In this document: positions 1-9,383 of the stretch, in pieces
Position numbering within the stretch: position 1 is the stretch's first letter
Layout: every line of letters begins with the position of its first letter
Assembly (NCBI GenBank): GCA_024399965.1
Contig: JAKSNJ010000001.1
Span: 1 to 64,000, forward strand
Length of the DNA: 64,000 nucleotides
Direction: 5' to 3'
DNA from: Paludibacteraceae bacterium
GTDB taxonomy: Bacteria; Bacteroidota; Bacteroidia; Bacteroidales; Paludibacteraceae
Made by a program: the position numbers and the translations under genes
Notes under the pieces: model-generated
What the model was told of the DNA's origin: nothing
The model's database searches: none
The model's input: only the letters and a program-made list of their open reading frames with translations

Positions 1-71
1 TGCGTCACTATGACGGCTTCTTTGAAGGCGGTATGCGTATCAAGGGTCGCTCGGGGGCCATGGCTTATTAA
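1..71 (+). CDS. secY: SecY preprotein translocase subunit, C-terminal end only
   Basis: The window opens inside this gene, reading from base 3 to the TAA at 69-71. The visible 22 residues (RHYDGFFEGG, then MRIKGRSGAMAY) match the cytoplasmic tail that follows the last transmembrane helix of Bacteroidota SecY, the pore of the Sec translocon. The position directly before map and infA is the usual spc-operon order in this phylum. The rest of the gene lies upstream of the window. Confidence 0.85.
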   Translation, partial: RHYDGFFEGGMRIKGRSGAMAY

Positions 72-73
72 GT

Positions 74-859
74 ATGATCTATCTAAAGACAGACGAAGAA
101 GTCGAGCTCCTGCGCAAAAGCAATCAACTCTTGGGAATGGCTTATGGCGAAGTCGCCAAAGCCATCGCCCCGGGGGTGAGTACTGCTGAATTAGATAAGA
201 TAGCACACGATTTCATTTGTGACCACGGAGGTGTTCCTTCCTGTTTGGATTATGAGGGTTATCCTGCTACCTTATGCACATCGGTGAATTGTGAAGTCGT
301 ACATGGCATTCCAAGCAAGGATGTGATACTGAAAGATGGCGATATCGTGTCAGTGGACGGATGTGTGCTGCTGAATGGTTTTCATGCAGACTCGGCATAC
401 ACCTTTCCAGTAGGCAATGTCAGTGATGACGTGATACGCCTGATGAAGACCACCAAGGAGTGCCTCTATTTAGGAATTGAGCAAGCCGTAACAGGTCATC
501 GTTTGGGAGATATTGGTTATGCCATTCAATCCCATGCAGAGAAAGCCGGTTATTCGGTATGCCGCGAATATGTAGGCCATGGTATCGGACGTGAAATGCA
601 CGAAGATCCGGAAGTCTGCAATTATGGTCGCCGAGGCAATGGCATTGTGCTCAAGTCGGGAATGACGTTAGCGATAGAACCGATGATTCTAATGGGACGC
701 AAGAACATATTGATAGAGGAAGACGGCTGGACAGCCCGTACCTGTGACCGCAAACCTGCTGCTCACTATGAGTTGTCGGTATGCGTACGCAACGGCAAGG
801 CCGATATCCTCTCGACATTCGACTATATTCAACAAGTGTTAAAAGACAGATTTATTTAA
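74..859 (+). CDS. map: Methionine aminopeptidase, type I
   Basis: A 261-residue cytosolic metalloprotease that removes the initiator methionine from nascent proteins. The pita-bread fold motifs are all present: VVHGIPS with the substrate-binding His, two metal-binding Asp residues ([12 protein letters not shown]), the [12 protein letters not shown] stretch with a metal-binding His, and AIEPM with a metal-binding Glu. A final metal-ligand Glu would be expected near the end ([12 protein letters not shown]). Length is normal for the bacterial short form without an N-terminal zinc finger. The ATG lies 2 nt after the secY stop and the gene ends 2 nt before infA, so it is translated as part of the ribosomal-protein operon. 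Confidence 0.97.
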   Translation: MIYLKTDEEVELLRKSNQLLGMAYGEVAKAIAPGVSTAELDKIAHDFICDHGGVPSCLDYEGYPATLCTSVNCEVVHGIPSKDVILKDGDIVSVDGCVLLNGFHADSAYTFPVGNVSDDVIRLMKTTKECLYLGIEQAVTGHRLGDIGYAIQSHAEKAGYSVCREYVGHGIGREMHEDPEVCNYGRRGNGIVLKSGMTLAIEPMILMGRKNILIEEDGWTARTCDRKPAAHYELSVCVRNGKADILSTFDYIQQVLKDRFI

Positions 860-861
860 GT

Positions 862-1080
862 ATGGCAAAACAAGATGCAATAGAAGTGGACGGCACTATC
901 ACAGAGGCATTGTCCAATGCGATGTTCCGTGTACAATTGGAAAGTGGTCATGTCATTATCGCGAATATCTCCGGTAAGATGCGTATGCACTATATCAAGA
1001 TCCTGCCGGGTGACCGTGTGAAGGTGGAGATGAGTCCGTATGATTTGACTCGTGGAAGAATATCTTTTAGATATAAATAA
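862..1080 (+). CDS. infA: Translation initiation factor IF-1
   Basis: A 72-residue OB-fold protein that binds the ribosomal A site during initiation. The start used is the ATG at 862 ([13 protein letters not shown]), 2 nt after the map stop; a longer open frame from 781 runs into map and has no homology to the family. Typical IF-1 segments are visible ([20 protein letters not shown], then [18 protein letters not shown]). It sits in the usual position between map and rpmJ. Confidence 0.97.
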   Translation: MAKQDAIEVDGTITEALSNAMFRVQLESGHVIIANISGKMRMHYIKILPGDRVKVEMSPYDLTRGRISFRYK

Positions 1081-1133
1081 ACTGCCGGAAAGTCCGGATA
1101 TTCCGGAAACCCCGGTCTAAAACCTCTAAAAAT

Positions 1134-1250
1134 ATGAAAGTTAGAGCAAGTATTAAGAAGCGCAATGCGGATTGCAAGATTGTACGCCGCAAAGGTAAGC
1201 TTTATGTAATCAACAAAAAAGAACCTAAAATGAAGATGCGTCAGGGATAA
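1134..1250 (+). CDS. rpmJ: 50S ribosomal protein L36 (zinc-independent form)
   Basis: A 38-residue ribosomal protein beginning [10 protein letters not shown] and ending KMKMRQG, found by reading the spacer between infA and rpsM. It is the C-minus type: of the four zinc ligands of classical L36 (three Cys and one His) only one Cys, at residue 14, remains, so no zinc knuckle can form. Position and length match other Bacteroidota. Confidence 0.95.
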   Translation: MKVRASIKKRNADCKIVRRKGKLYVINKKEPKMKMRQG

Positions 1251-1297
1251 GCACCTCGTTTTAGTAATGTTAAACAAAAATCCCAAAGTAAATAATT

Positions 1298-1678
1298 ATG
1301 GCTATAAGAATTGTCGGTGTAGATCTGCCGCAGAACAAGTGCGGTGAAGTCGGATTGACTTACATCTACGGATTAGGTCGTTCAAGCGCAAAGAAAATCC
1401 TGGCTGAAGCAGGCGTAGACCCAAGCATTAAAGTGCAGGATTGGACGGACGACCAAGCAGCTAAGATTCGTGAGATCATCGGTGCAAAGTACAAAGTAGA
1501 AGGTGATCTTCGTTCTGAAACTCAGTTGAACATCAAGCGTTTGATGGATATCGGTTGTTACCGTGGTGTCCGTCATCGTCTGGGTTTACCTGTTCGTGGT
1601 CAGTCCACGAAGAACAACGCTCGTACGCGTAAGGGTAAAAAGAAGACGGTTGCTAACAAGAAGAAAGCAACTAAGTAA
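1298..1678 (+). CDS. rpsM: 30S ribosomal protein S13
   Basis: A 126-residue S13 that contacts the head of the 30S subunit and the P-site tRNA. It opens [14 protein letters not shown] and carries the helix-two-turn-helix segment ([15 protein letters not shown]). The conserved basic stretch [17 protein letters not shown] precedes a lysine-rich tail ([15 protein letters not shown]) that reaches toward tRNA. It lies 47 nt downstream of rpmJ in the same operon. Confidence 0.97.
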   Translation: MAIRIVGVDLPQNKCGEVGLTYIYGLGRSSAKKILAEAGVDPSIKVQDWTDDQAAKIREIIGAKYKVEGDLRSETQLNIKRLMDIGCYRGVRHRLGLPVRGQSTKNNARTRKGKKKTVANKKKATK

Positions 1679-1711
1679 TTATCAACAACCAATTAAAATC
1701 TATCTACAATT

Positions 1712-2101
1712 ATGGCAAAGAAAACTGTTGCAGCTAAGAAGCGCGTTGTAAAGATTGACGGTGTTGGTCAATTGCACGTGATGTCTTCTTTCAATAATGT
1801 GATCGTAACAATGGCCAACGGAGATGGTCAGGTTATCAGCTGGTCTTCGGCAGGTAAAATGGGTTTCCGTGGCTCGAAAAAGAATACTCCGTATGCTGCT
1901 CAAATGGCAGCTTCGGACTGCGGTAAGGTCGCTTTCGATCTCGGCCTACGCAAAGTAAAAGCATATGTTAAGGGTCCCGGTCAAGGACGTGAGAGCGCAA
2001 TTCGTGCCTGCGTTGCAGCCGGTATCGAAGTAACGGAGATTATAGACGTGACACCAATGCCACATAATGGCTGCCGTCCTCCGAAACGTCGTCGTGTATA
2101 A
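1712..2101 (+). CDS. rpsK: 30S ribosomal protein S11
   Basis: A 129-residue component of the 30S platform that contacts mRNA near the Shine-Dalgarno helix. The sequence shows the family motifs [36 protein letters not shown] and the ending [16 protein letters not shown]. It sits 33 nt after rpsM and 29 nt before rpsD, the canonical alpha-operon order. Confidence 0.97.
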   Translation: MAKKTVAAKKRVVKIDGVGQLHVMSSFNNVIVTMANGDGQVISWSSAGKMGFRGSKKNTPYAAQMAASDCGKVAFDLGLRKVKAYVKGPGQGRESAIRACVAAGIEVTEIIDVTPMPHNGCRPPKRRRV

Positions 2102-2130
2102 TAACAATTAACTTAAAAATTTAAGAAATT

Positions 2131-2736
2131 ATGGCAAGATATACTGGACCCAAATCGCGTATTGCACGCCGTTTCGGTGAACCTATCTTCGGTCCGGACA
2201 AGGTGCTTGATAAGCGCAACTATGCTCCCGGACAACATGGCGTCAATCGCCGTAAAAAGAATTCTGAGTATGGTACTCAGCTCGCGGAAAAACAGAAAGC
2301 TAAATACACCTATGGTGTGTTGGAGCGTCAGTTCCGTCTCTTGTTTGCTCAAGCCAGTCGTCAAAAGGGTATTACCGGTGAGATTCTGATTCAATTGTTG
2401 GAGTCTCGTTTGGACAATATCGTTTATCGTCTGGGTATTGCTCCCACCCGTGCCGCTGCTCGTCAGATGGTAAGCCACTGCCACATCACGGTAGATGGTA
2501 AGGTGGTTAATATCCCTTCGTTCCAAGTTAAACCCGGTATGATTGTAGCTGTTCGCGAGAAAGCTAAATCGCTGGAAGTGATTGCAGCATCTTTGGACGG
2601 CTTCAATCACGGTAAATATAGCTGGTTGGAATGGGATGAATCTCAGAAAGCAGGTAAATACCTGAATATCCCCGCACGCGAGGAGATTCCTGAGAACATC
2701 AAGGAGCAATTAATCGTTGAGTTGTATAGTAAATAA
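2131..2736 (+). CDS. rpsD: 30S ribosomal protein S4
   Basis: A 201-residue primary 16S rRNA-binding protein. The N-terminal part reads [18 protein letters not shown] and the S4 RNA-binding domain lies around residues 92-155 ([20 protein letters not shown], then [20 protein letters not shown]). The N-terminal zinc-binding cysteines found in some S4 proteins are absent, as is usual here. In many bacteria S4 is the translational autoregulator of this operon; no regulatory mRNA structure was identified in the short leader. Confidence 0.97.
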   Translation: MARYTGPKSRIARRFGEPIFGPDKVLDKRNYAPGQHGVNRRKKNSEYGTQLAEKQKAKYTYGVLERQFRLLFAQASRQKGITGEILIQLLESRLDNIVYRLGIAPTRAAARQMVSHCHITVDGKVVNIPSFQVKPGMIVAVREKAKSLEVIAASLDGFNHGKYSWLEWDESQKAGKYLNIPAREEIPENIKEQLIVELYSK

Positions 2737-2749
2737 AAATTAAGAATTC

Positions 2750-3742
2750 ATGGCAATATTAGATTTTATTAAACCTGACAAGGTGATTATGTTGGAATCG
2801 AGCAACACGAAAGGAGTCTTCGAATTCCGTCCGCTCGAACCCGGTTATGGTATCACAGTGGGTAACGCTATCCGCCGCGTGCTGTTAAGCTCGCTGGAAG
2901 GTTATGCAATCTGCTCGATCAAGATCAATGGTATTGATCATGAATTTGCTACTATCCCGGGCGTCATCACAGACGTAACCAACTTAATTCTTAACCTCAA
3001 GCAGGTACGTTTGATTCGTAAGGAAGGTGTTGAGGTAGATGGTGAAACCGCGACGTTGCGCGTTCGCAAAGCCCAAGCTTTCAAGGCAGGTGATTTGAAC
3101 AATGCATTGCAGAATTTCGAGGTGTTGAACACCGACCTTCTGCTGGCAGAAATGGACATCACTGCTGACTTCGAAATCACGTTTGCTATCAATAAGGGTC
3201 GCGGTTATGTGCCCGCAGACGAGAATCGTAACTCCAATGATCCTATCGGCACATTGGCAGTAGATTCCATCTACACACCTATCCGTAACGTCAAATTCGC
3301 TATTGATCCTTATCGTGTAGAGCAACGTACTGACTACGAGAAATTGACCTTCGAAATCCTAACCGATGGTTCGATTACCCCGAAAGATGCTCTGAAAGAG
3401 GCAGCCAAAATCTTGATTTATCACTTCATGCTCTTCAGTGATGAGCGTATCATCTTGGAGGAAGAGACAATCAAGAATAATAATGCCCTTGACGAGGAGA
3501 TTTTGCGGATGCGTCAGTTGCTCAACCAACGTCTGCAAGACATGGATCTGAGCGTACGTGCATTGAACTGCTTGAAAGCAGCCGAGGTAGATACCTTAGG
3601 CGCTTTGGTTAAGTACCACCGTGCTGACCTGCTCAAATTCCGTAACTTCGGTAAGAAATCTCTCACCGAGTTGGACGAGTTGTTAGAGCGTAACGGTTTG
3701 GCATTTGGTATGGATATTAGCAGATACAGACTCAACGAATAA
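2750..3742 (+). CDS. rpoA: DNA-directed RNA polymerase subunit alpha
   Basis: A 330-residue scaffold subunit of RNA polymerase. The N-terminal dimerisation domain occupies roughly residues 1-230 ([19 protein letters not shown], then [18 protein letters not shown]). An acidic linker around 235-255 leads to the C-terminal domain, which carries two helix-hairpin-helix motifs ([17 protein letters not shown], then [17 protein letters not shown]) that bind UP elements and activators. It starts 13 nt after rpsD. Confidence 0.98.
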   Translation: MAILDFIKPDKVIMLESSNTKGVFEFRPLEPGYGITVGNAIRRVLLSSLEGYAICSIKINGIDHEFATIPGVITDVTNLILNLKQVRLIRKEGVEVDGETATLRVRKAQAFKAGDLNNALQNFEVLNTDLLLAEMDITADFEITFAINKGRGYVPADENRNSNDPIGTLAVDSIYTPIRNVKFAIDPYRVEQRTDYEKLTFEILTDGSITPKDALKEAAKILIYHFMLFSDERIILEEETIKNNNALDEEILRMRQLLNQRLQDMDLSVRALNCLKAAEVDTLGALVKYHRADLLKFRNFGKKSLTELDELLERNGLAFGMDISRYRLNE

Positions 3743-3763
3743 TTTTAGTAAAATAACACAACA

Positions 3764-4246
3764 ATGAGACACAATAAGAAATTCAATCATCTTGGCCGCA
3801 AAGCTGCTCACCGCGGTGCTATGTTGTCGAATATGGCTTGCTCGCTGATTATGCACAAGCGTATTTCGACCACGTTGGCAAAGGCCAAAGCTCTGCGTAT
3901 CTATGTAGAGCCGTTGCTGACTCGTGCCAAAGAAGATACGATGGCTAACCGTCGTCTTGTCTTCAGCGAGTTGAAGCAAAAAGAAGTTATTACCGAGCTA
4001 TTCCAAAACGTAGCCGAGAAAATCGCTAACCGTCCCGGTGGTTACTGCCGTATCCTCCGTACCGGTTTCCGTCTGGGTGATGCTGCAGAGATGTGCATCA
4101 TCGAGCTCGTTGACTACAATGAGAATATGCTGAAGGAGAAGAAAGCTGCCAAGAAAACGACTCGTCGTGCAGGTGCTAAGAAAGCAGCTGCAGAAGTTGT
4201 TGAGCCGGCTGCTGCAGCTCCCGCAGAGGAAGCCAAAGCAGAATAA
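3764..4246 (+). CDS. rplQ: 50S ribosomal protein L17
   Basis: A 160-residue L17, with the standard core at residues 1-118 ([20 protein letters not shown], and [19 protein letters not shown]). The core is followed by the long Lys/Ala/Glu-rich C-terminal extension found in Bacteroidota ([20 protein letters not shown] and onward), which is likely disordered. It is the last gene of the ribosomal operon and is followed by a strong terminator. Confidence 0.97.
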   Translation: MRHNKKFNHLGRKAAHRGAMLSNMACSLIMHKRISTTLAKAKALRIYVEPLLTRAKEDTMANRRLVFSELKQKEVITELFQNVAEKIANRPGGYCRILRTGFRLGDAAEMCIIELVDYNENMLKEKKAAKKTTRRAGAKKAAAEVVEPAAAAPAEEAKAE

Positions 4247-4267
4247 GCTGCCAGCTTTTGATATGAG

Positions 4268-4298
4268 CAACGCCATCCGTTTCGGGTGGCGTTGTTTT
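4268..4298 (+). terminator. Intrinsic terminator of the ribosomal-protein operon
   Basis: A 12-bp stem (CAACGCCATCCG at 4268-4279 with CGGGTGGCGTTG at 4283-4294, one G-T pair) with a TTT loop is followed by TTTT. It lies 21 nt after the rplQ stop. Confidence 0.85.
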
Positions 4299-4372
4299 GT
4301 TGTGAGGCAGGAAAGGGTGGTAGTGCAAGGATGGTGCCAGTCGTCCCTTTTTGCACTTTTTTGCGAAATAAC

Positions 4373-4403
4373 TTGTGTATATCATTTATTTTTTGTACTT
4401 TTG
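4373..4403 (+). promoter_or_regulatory. Bacteroidota-type promoter of the RhuM-family gene
   Basis: TTG at 4373-4375 serves as the -33 element and TACTTTTG at 4396-4403 matches the -7 consensus TAnnTTTG, with a 20-nt spacer. Transcription would begin close to the ATG at 4419, giving a very short leader. Confidence 0.6.
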
Positions 4404-4418
4404 CGTTGTGAATATAAA

Positions 4419-5276
4419 ATGAATGAGCAAAACGAAATAGTATTGTATCAGCCCAATGAATTGACGAAATTGGAAGTTCGTGTGGCAGATGAAACGGTGT
4501 GGTTGACGCAGGCACAAATGGCAGAGTTGTTTGACGTGAATCGTCAGGCAATTACCAAGCATCTAAAGAATATTTATGATTCACAGGAACTGCAACAAGA
4601 GGCAACATGTTCCATTTTGGAACTAGTTCAACAAGAAGGTAATCGCAGGGTAAAACGTGAAGTGGGGTTCTATAATTTGGATGTGATAATCTCTGTGGGT
4701 TTTCGCGTGAATACATCTCGTGGTATTCAGTTCCGCCAATGGGCAAACAAAGTGTTGAAAGAATATACACTTCGTGGATATGCACTCAATCAGCGACTGT
4801 TACATATTGAAAGTGAGTTGGAGGAACATCGTTTTCTGCTGCAAACACACCAGGACAAGATAGACTTCTTTGTGCGTACATCGTTGCCTCCCGTGGAGGG
4901 CATATTCTATAATGGTCAGATTTTTGATGCATATGCTTTTGTGGCAGATTTGATTAAATCGGCAAAGAAATGTATCGTGCTGATAGACAACTACATTGAT
5001 GAAAGCGTTTTGACAATGTTGGACAAAAGGGGTACAAGTGTGTCAGCCACTATTTATACGCAAACGATTGATAAACAACTCCGTTTGGATATAGACAAAC
5101 ATAATGCCCAATATGCCCAAGTGGATGTGCAGGTGTCAAAGACTTTTCACGACCGCTTTTTGATAATTGACGATGTAGCGTATCATATAGGGGCATCTAT
5201 CAAGGACTTAGGTAAGAAACTTTTTGCATTCTCCAAAATGGAAATGCCTGCAAATGAGATCTTGAAACAAGTATAA
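4419..5276 (+). CDS. RhuM-family protein with a PLD-like C-terminal motif
   Basis: A 285-residue protein. The N-terminal half is the RhuM domain, a putative DNA-binding module (ETVWLTQAQMAELFDVNRQA, then FYNLDVIISVGFRVNT and GIQFRQWANKVLKEYTLRGY). The C-terminal part (about 170-285) carries ADLIKSAKKCIVLIDNYID and HDRFLIID; the latter resembles one half of a phospholipase-D-type catalytic motif. The ATG at 4419 is chosen because an upstream extension of the frame runs through the rplQ terminator. The family is common in Bacteroidota genomic islands; its biochemical activity is not established. It forms an islet with the RNA element at 5307 and the secreted protein at 5601, between two housekeeping loci. 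Confidence 0.85.
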   Translation: MNEQNEIVLYQPNELTKLEVRVADETVWLTQAQMAELFDVNRQAITKHLKNIYDSQELQQEATCSILELVQQEGNRRVKREVGFYNLDVIISVGFRVNTSRGIQFRQWANKVLKEYTLRGYALNQRLLHIESELEEHRFLLQTHQDKIDFFVRTSLPPVEGIFYNGQIFDAYAFVADLIKSAKKCIVLIDNYIDESVLTMLDKRGTSVSATIYTQTIDKQLRLDIDKHNAQYAQVDVQVSKTFHDRFLIIDDVAYHIGASIKDLGKKLFAFSKMEMPANEILKQV

Positions 5277-5306
5277 CATATAAGGAGAAAAAAAAGTAGC
5301 CACAGA

Positions 5307-5514
5307 CGCAGGGCATGACCCTGCAAAGACATAGTAAATAGAGTACAGCTAAGAACTTGGATTGTTGAAAACTGGACACTTTCATTACAATCTGCCAAGA
5401 ACAAGGCCTTTGCTCACGCATCGCGTGAGTCTTGTTCTGTAGATATTTGGCAGATTAGGTAGTCCAGAATCCTCAACAATCCAGATTGAAGCTAAACAGG
5501 CCTCACGTTTTTTG
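5307..5514 (+). ncRNA. Structured RNA (or structured DNA) element, copy A
   Basis: A 208-nt element closely matching a second copy at 19629-19836, with similarity starting and stopping abruptly. It opens with a hairpin (GCAGGG 5308-5313, CCCTGC 5319-5324). A long rod follows: P1 5359-5368/5473-5482, P2 5372-5377/5462-5467, P3 5389-5397/5448-5456, P4 5398-5405/5431-5438 and P5 5413-5419/5423-5429. It ends in a conserved tail closing with a T6 run (5508-5513). The two copies differ mainly inside P1-P3 and each change is compensated on the other arm. The tail contains CTCACG, which could also pair with CGTGAG in P5, so an alternative fold is possible. I do not recognise the family. Orientation is inferred from the terminal T run. 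Confidence 0.75.
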
Positions 5515-5600
5515 TTGTATATATTGAACAAATGGAATATTTGATGGAGTAAACCGAAACGCCATAAATGAGTAGGTAATTATTAATAATTCAAAATGTA

Positions 5601-6269
5601 ATGAAAAAGTCAATTTTATGTGTAGGTTTTTTATTGGTTTCTGCAATAATTAATGCACAAGATGTTGTAGCAAGAGAAGGTGCTAATGACAAAGAACTTC
5701 TTGTTCTAAAAAATGATGGTGTCCAAACTACGGCGGACGACCCAGTGTGTGTTTATTCGCAGGGGACATATGCTAATTTCTTGAAAAACACCCTAAATCT
5801 TTATAATCCTGGAGTATCGTGGAAGATTTGGGATTGTAGTGCTGGTTCTACTACTATAAAATACGAAACTTTGGTTCTGGATATGATTGCGAGTGATGCA
5901 TATTACACATATGGTACTGATTCTCGCATTTTATTTAGATTTTCTGACGGTAGCGTTTCAACATTGCATAGAAGAGAAGGAGATACTACTATCAAAGAAT
6001 ATAAATCTATGTGGATAGGAAATACTCTATTTCATTTATACCATGCCCTAGCTGAATTTGATTTAGATACAGAAACAAGGAATCGCTTTCTAAATCCTAA
6101 TTTGGGAATTTTAAAGGTACGTGTAGTGTTGGCTAATGGTAATGCTAGAGATTATGAAATGACTGGAAAAATGCAAACAAAAGTTGCAGAACAAATTAGA
6201 AATAGTTGGATTAGTGCTAGTAAACAAAATGCTGCACGCAAGCAGAATTCGGATGATTCAACATTCTAA
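5601..6269 (+). CDS. Secreted protein of unknown function
   Basis: A 222-residue protein with a clear signal peptide (MKKSILCVGFLLVSAIINAQ, cleavage expected after NAQ). The mature part is mostly beta-like with aromatic residues and no recognised catalytic motif; the last 30 residues are helical and polar (KVAEQIRNSWISASKQNAAR). The gene is AT-rich relative to the neighbouring ribosomal and metabolic genes. It is preceded by the structured RNA at 5307 and followed by a bidirectional hairpin terminator. The arrangement resembles the DUF4468 protein that lies near the second RNA copy, but no sequence relationship between the two proteins can be claimed by eye. Confidence 0.7.
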   Translation: MKKSILCVGFLLVSAIINAQDVVAREGANDKELLVLKNDGVQTTADDPVCVYSQGTYANFLKNTLNLYNPGVSWKIWDCSAGSTTIKYETLVLDMIASDAYYTYGTDSRILFRFSDGSVSTLHRREGDTTIKEYKSMWIGNTLFHLYHALAEFDLDTETRNRFLNPNLGILKVRVVLANGNARDYEMTGKMQTKVAEQIRNSWISASKQNAARKQNSDDSTF

Positions 6270-6355
6270 AAAAGAAATCTTACAAATCGTCAATTCGCTC
6301 TAAGATTGTTACGGTACGTGAGCGAAATGTGGACGAAGGATGGTAATACCGTTAA

Positions 6356-6388
6356 GGAACCGATTGGCATCATCTGCCTTTCGGTTCC
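6356..6388 (+). terminator. Hairpin terminator between convergent genes
   Basis: GGAACCGA (6356-6363) pairs with TCGGTTCC (6381-6388), and GGCA (6366-6369) with TGCC (6375-6378). A TATTTTGTTT run follows. The nadD stop codon on the other strand begins at the edge of the stem, so the structure may serve both convergent genes. Confidence 0.6.
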
Positions 6389-6981
6389 TATTTTGTTTCA
6401 GTAGGAGATAAGAATTGTTGGCGGAGTTCGGTGCTGGAGATATCAAAATGAGGGGCATCGGCAAGGTAGGTAATATGGGCACCATGGGGGAGGGTGATGT
6501 CGGCTTGACGTGTCGTTCGACTGTCGGTCGACCGTCGGTCGACCGTCGGTAAAGACCCGGGTAAGCAAGTTGTAGGTTGTGGGTGGCGGGGATAGATGAA
6601 GATGGGGAAGGTGGACAAGATGTAGTCATATTCGCGCCACTTAGTAAAAATGTTCCAATTGTCCTCACCGATAATCAAAACAAATTCGTGTTGCGGATAG
6701 GCGAGTTGCAATTGACGCAGGGTATTTGCCGTGTAAGAAGGGCGGGGCAGGGTGAACTCAAAGTCCGACGCAACAAGCCCCTTAATGCCCTTGATGGCAG
6801 CACGAACGCCGGCAAGCCGTTCCTGTTCGGGAGCCAACTCGTCGGCGTTCTTAAGCGGATTATTGGGGCTGACCAGCAGCCACACTTCATCTAAATCGGT
6901 GTGCTCAATCACCCATTTTGCCAATCCAACATGTCCAAAATGCACGGGATTGAAGCTGCCACCGTAGATGCCTACTTTCAT
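6388..6981 (-). CDS. nadD: Nicotinate-nucleotide adenylyltransferase
   Basis: A 197-residue enzyme that adenylates nicotinate mononucleotide in NAD synthesis. Nucleotidyltransferase motifs are complete: GGSFNPVHFGH near the N terminus (the HxGH signature) and ISSTELRQQ near the C terminus. Between them, around residues 140-160, lies an unusual low-complexity insertion (LPTVDRRSTDSRTTRQ). It is encoded by an 11-bp tandem repeat at about 6518-6552 and replaces the usual short linker before the final strand. The gene shares its direction with pgi, gpsA and lysS, and a REP-like hairpin separates it from pgi. Confidence 0.93.
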   Translation of the reverse strand: MKVGIYGGSFNPVHFGHVGLAKWVIEHTDLDEVWLLVSPNNPLKNADELAPEQERLAGVRAAIKGIKGLVASDFEFTLPRPSYTANTLRQLQLAYPQHEFVLIIGEDNWNIFTKWREYDYILSTFPIFIYPRHPQPTTCLPGSLPTVDRRSTDSRTTRQADITLPHGAHITYLADAPHFDISSTELRQQFLSPTETK

Positions 6982-6987
6982 TTCAAT

Positions 6988-7057
6988 AGATCGTTCGCGT
7001 TGCTCACTGTTGGAGTATAGAGTATGGATTGTCCTTATTCCATCAGCGCAGCGGTCT
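6988..7057 (+). repeat. REP-like hairpin element, copy 1
   Basis: About 70 bp of imperfect palindrome fills almost all of the nadD-pgi spacer. It shares the core GGAGTATAGAGTATGGA followed by TGTCCTTATTCCATCAG with copies at 13019, 13929 and 18190. This copy is the most diverged at its left end (AGATCG in place of AGACCG). Confidence 0.8.
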
Positions 7058-7063
7058 AAATTC

Positions 7064-8395
7064 TTACAGCTTCAGGCGGGCTTTGATGGCGGCACTTTCT
7101 GCCTCGTAGCCGGGTTTGTCGAGCAAAGCGAACATATTTTTCTTGTACGCCTCAACACCGGGCTGGTTGAAGGGATTGACACCTAACATATAACCCGAAA
7201 TACCGCAACCACGTTCAAAGAAATAAATGAACTGGCCAAGGTTGTACTCGTCCACCTTCTCGAAGGAAATCTTGATATTGGGCACACCACCGTCCACGTG
7301 GGCGAGTTGGGTACCGAGTTCAGCCATCTTATTGACCTCGTCCACACGCTTGCCGGCAAGGAAATTCAGTCCGTCAAGGTTCTGCTCGTCGTGGGGGAAG
7401 ATGACCGTTTTGTTGCTCTTCTCGATAGAGATAACGGTCTCAAAGATAGAACGTTCGCCGTCCTGAATCCATTGCCCCATCGAGTGGAGGTCGGTGGTCA
7501 AATCGACGCTGGCAGGGAAGATACCTTTGTGGTCCTTGCCCTCGCTCTCGCCGTAGAGTTGTTTCCACCACTCAGCGAAATAATGCACTTTGGGGTTGAA
7601 GTTAGCCATGATTTCTACCTTCTTGCCGAACTGGTAGAGGGCATTACGCATGGCGGCATACTGGCAGGCAGGGTTCTCGGCATAAGGCACGTCGGTGCCG
7701 GTGGCTTTTTCCATGTCTTGGGCACCCTTAATGAGCGCCTTGATGTCGTGTCCGGCACAAGCGATGGGCAGCAGTCCGACGGGCGTGAGTACGCTGAAAC
7801 GGCCACCCACGTTGTCAGGAATGACGAAGGTCTTGTAGCCCTCAATCTCGGCGGTCTTGCGGGCAGCACCTTTCGCCTTGTCGGTGATGCAGACGATGAG
7901 TTCTTTGGCAGCGGCCTTGCCGACCTGCTTCTCGAGCATGGTCTTGAGCAGACGGAAAGCGAGGGCAGTCTCGGTGGTGGTGCCGGATTTGGAGATGTTG
8001 ATGATGGCAAAGGTCTTGCCTTGCAGCAATTCCATGAGGTCGGCAAGGTAGTCCTCACCTATGTTATTACCTGCGTACACGACGCGCGGGTTGTTGCCAT
8101 TGAGTCCGAAGGTGTGGTCCAGCGCCTCATTCACGGCACGCGGGCCGAGATAACTGCCACCTATACCTGCCACGACGATGATTTCGGCCTTGGCACGCAG
8201 TTGGTCAGCCGTGGCTTGCACCTCGTTGAGGAAAGCATCGGTCGTCTGAGACGGGAGATGTACCCAACCGAGGAAATCATTACCTTCACCCTGACCGTTC
8301 TCAAGCAATTCATTGGCAGCGGCGGTCTGCGCTGCTAAACGCTCCATCGTACCTGCCGGCACAAACGAAGCGGCGTTTTTCAAACAAAGTTTCAT
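7064..8395 (-). CDS. pgi: Glucose-6-phosphate isomerase
   Basis: A 443-residue enzyme interconverting glucose-6-phosphate and fructose-6-phosphate. It belongs to the short Bacteroidota/Firmicutes type. Sugar-phosphate-binding SIS-domain motifs are visible: [19 protein letters not shown] near residue 77 and [19 protein letters not shown] near 135. The catalytic region follows ([20 protein letters not shown], then [17 protein letters not shown]). It is separated from gpsA by 1 nt, which suggests cotranscription and translational coupling with gpsA and lysS. Confidence 0.97.
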   Translation of the reverse strand: MKLCLKNAASFVPAGTMERLAAQTAAANELLENGQGEGNDFLGWVHLPSQTTDAFLNEVQATADQLRAKAEIIVVAGIGGSYLGPRAVNEALDHTFGLNGNNPRVVYAGNNIGEDYLADLMELLQGKTFAIINISKSGTTTETALAFRLLKTMLEKQVGKAAAKELIVCITDKAKGAARKTAEIEGYKTFVIPDNVGGRFSVLTPVGLLPIACAGHDIKALIKGAQDMEKATGTDVPYAENPACQYAAMRNALYQFGKKVEIMANFNPKVHYFAEWWKQLYGESEGKDHKGIFPASVDLTTDLHSMGQWIQDGERSIFETVISIEKSNKTVIFPHDEQNLDGLNFLAGKRVDEVNKMAELGTQLAHVDGGVPNIKISFEKVDEYNLGQFIYFFERGCGISGYMLGVNPFNQPGVEAYKKNMFALLDKPGYEAESAAIKARLKL

Positions 8396-8396
8396 T

Positions 8397-9383
8397 TTAT
8401 TGTAGTTTTTGAGTTAATTCTTGTATCACAATCGTGGGGGACTGCCGTTCGTACAAAATGGCGTACATGGCATCTACGATGGGTAGGTTGACCTGCAATG
8501 CCTCGTTGGCAATGTGAATGCAGTTGGTGCCATAGTAGCCCTCCGCCACCATCTGCATCTCCATCTGCGCCGCCTTGACGGAATAGCCCATACCAATCAT
8601 CTGACCAAACTGGCGATTACGGCTGAATTTACTGTAGGAAGTGACGAGCACGTCGCCCAAATAACCGCTGGCGTCGATGTTGCGGTGGCCGTTGTTGGTG
8701 GCCTGTGCAAAGCGCTGTATCTCCTGTATGGCATTGGCAATCAGGACCGATTGGAAATTGTCGCCATAGCGCAGACTCTGGCACATGCCGGCTGCGATGG
8801 CGTAGATATTTTTCATCACGCTGGAATACTCCAATCCGACCACATCGTCGCTGATGCAGGTTTTGACATACGAGGTCTGTAGGAGCGTGGCTACCTGTTG
8901 GGCCTTGTCGCGGTTGGCACAGCCGATGGTGAGGTAACTGAGGCGGTCCAAAGCAATCTCCTCGGCATGGCACGGACCGGCAATGACTGCCAAATGGTCG
9001 TCGGACATACCAAATTTCTGCGCGAGGTAGTCGGTGACTATCATGTTCTCGTCGGGAATCATACCCTTGACGGCGGTGATGATGGTCTTGCCCCGCAACG
9101 AGCGACGAATCTTGCTGGTGGTCTGCTTGACGTACGGCGACGGAATAGCCAAAATCATCACGTCCGAGGCAGAGATGATTTTGTTGATGTCGGTGTCGAA
9201 GTGAATACGGCTGGTATCAAACTGCACATTGCTCAAGTACCCCGGGTTCTGCCCCGTTTGCACAAAAGCATCAATCGCCTCCTGCCGACGGATGTACCAA
9301 TTGATTTCCTGCTCATTGGTCATCACAATCTTGGCAAGCGCGGTTGCCCAACTGCCACTTCCTAATATCGCAACCTTACTCAT
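8397..9383 (-). CDS. gpsA: Glycerol-3-phosphate dehydrogenase [NAD(P)+]
   Basis: A 328-residue enzyme making sn-glycerol-3-phosphate for phospholipid synthesis. The N-terminal Rossmann motif is [12 protein letters not shown], and the catalytic Lys region ([10 protein letters not shown], then [10 protein letters not shown], and [12 protein letters not shown]) is intact. The start codon overlaps the lysS stop by 4 nt (ATGA), a strong sign of coupling within the lysS-gpsA-pgi unit. Confidence 0.97.
   Translation of the reverse strand: MSKVAILGSGSWATALAKIVMTNEQEINWYIRRQEAIDAFVQTGQNPGYLSNVQFDTSRIHFDTDINKIISASDVMILAIPSPYVKQTTSKIRRSLRGKTIITAVKGMIPDENMIVTDYLAQKFGMSDDHLAVIAGPCHAEEIALDRLSYLTIGCANRDKAQQVATLLQTSYVKTCISDDVVGLEYSSVMKNIYAIAAGMCQSLRYGDNFQSVLIANAIQEIQRFAQATNNGHRNIDASGYLGDVLVTSYSKFSRNRQFGQMIGMGYSVKAAQMEMQMVAEGYYGTNCIHIANEALQVNLPIVDAMYAILYERQSPTIVIQELTQKLQ

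Noticed and set aside
781..1080. 99-residue version of IF-1 starting at 781
   Set aside because: The extra residues overlap map and are not part of the IF-1 fold; the ATG at 862 gives the standard 72-residue protein.
5307..5514. Identification as tmRNA, 6S RNA, RNase P RNA, group I intron or retron msr-msd
   Set aside because: No diagnostic core motifs of these families were found by eye and no reverse transcriptase gene is nearby.
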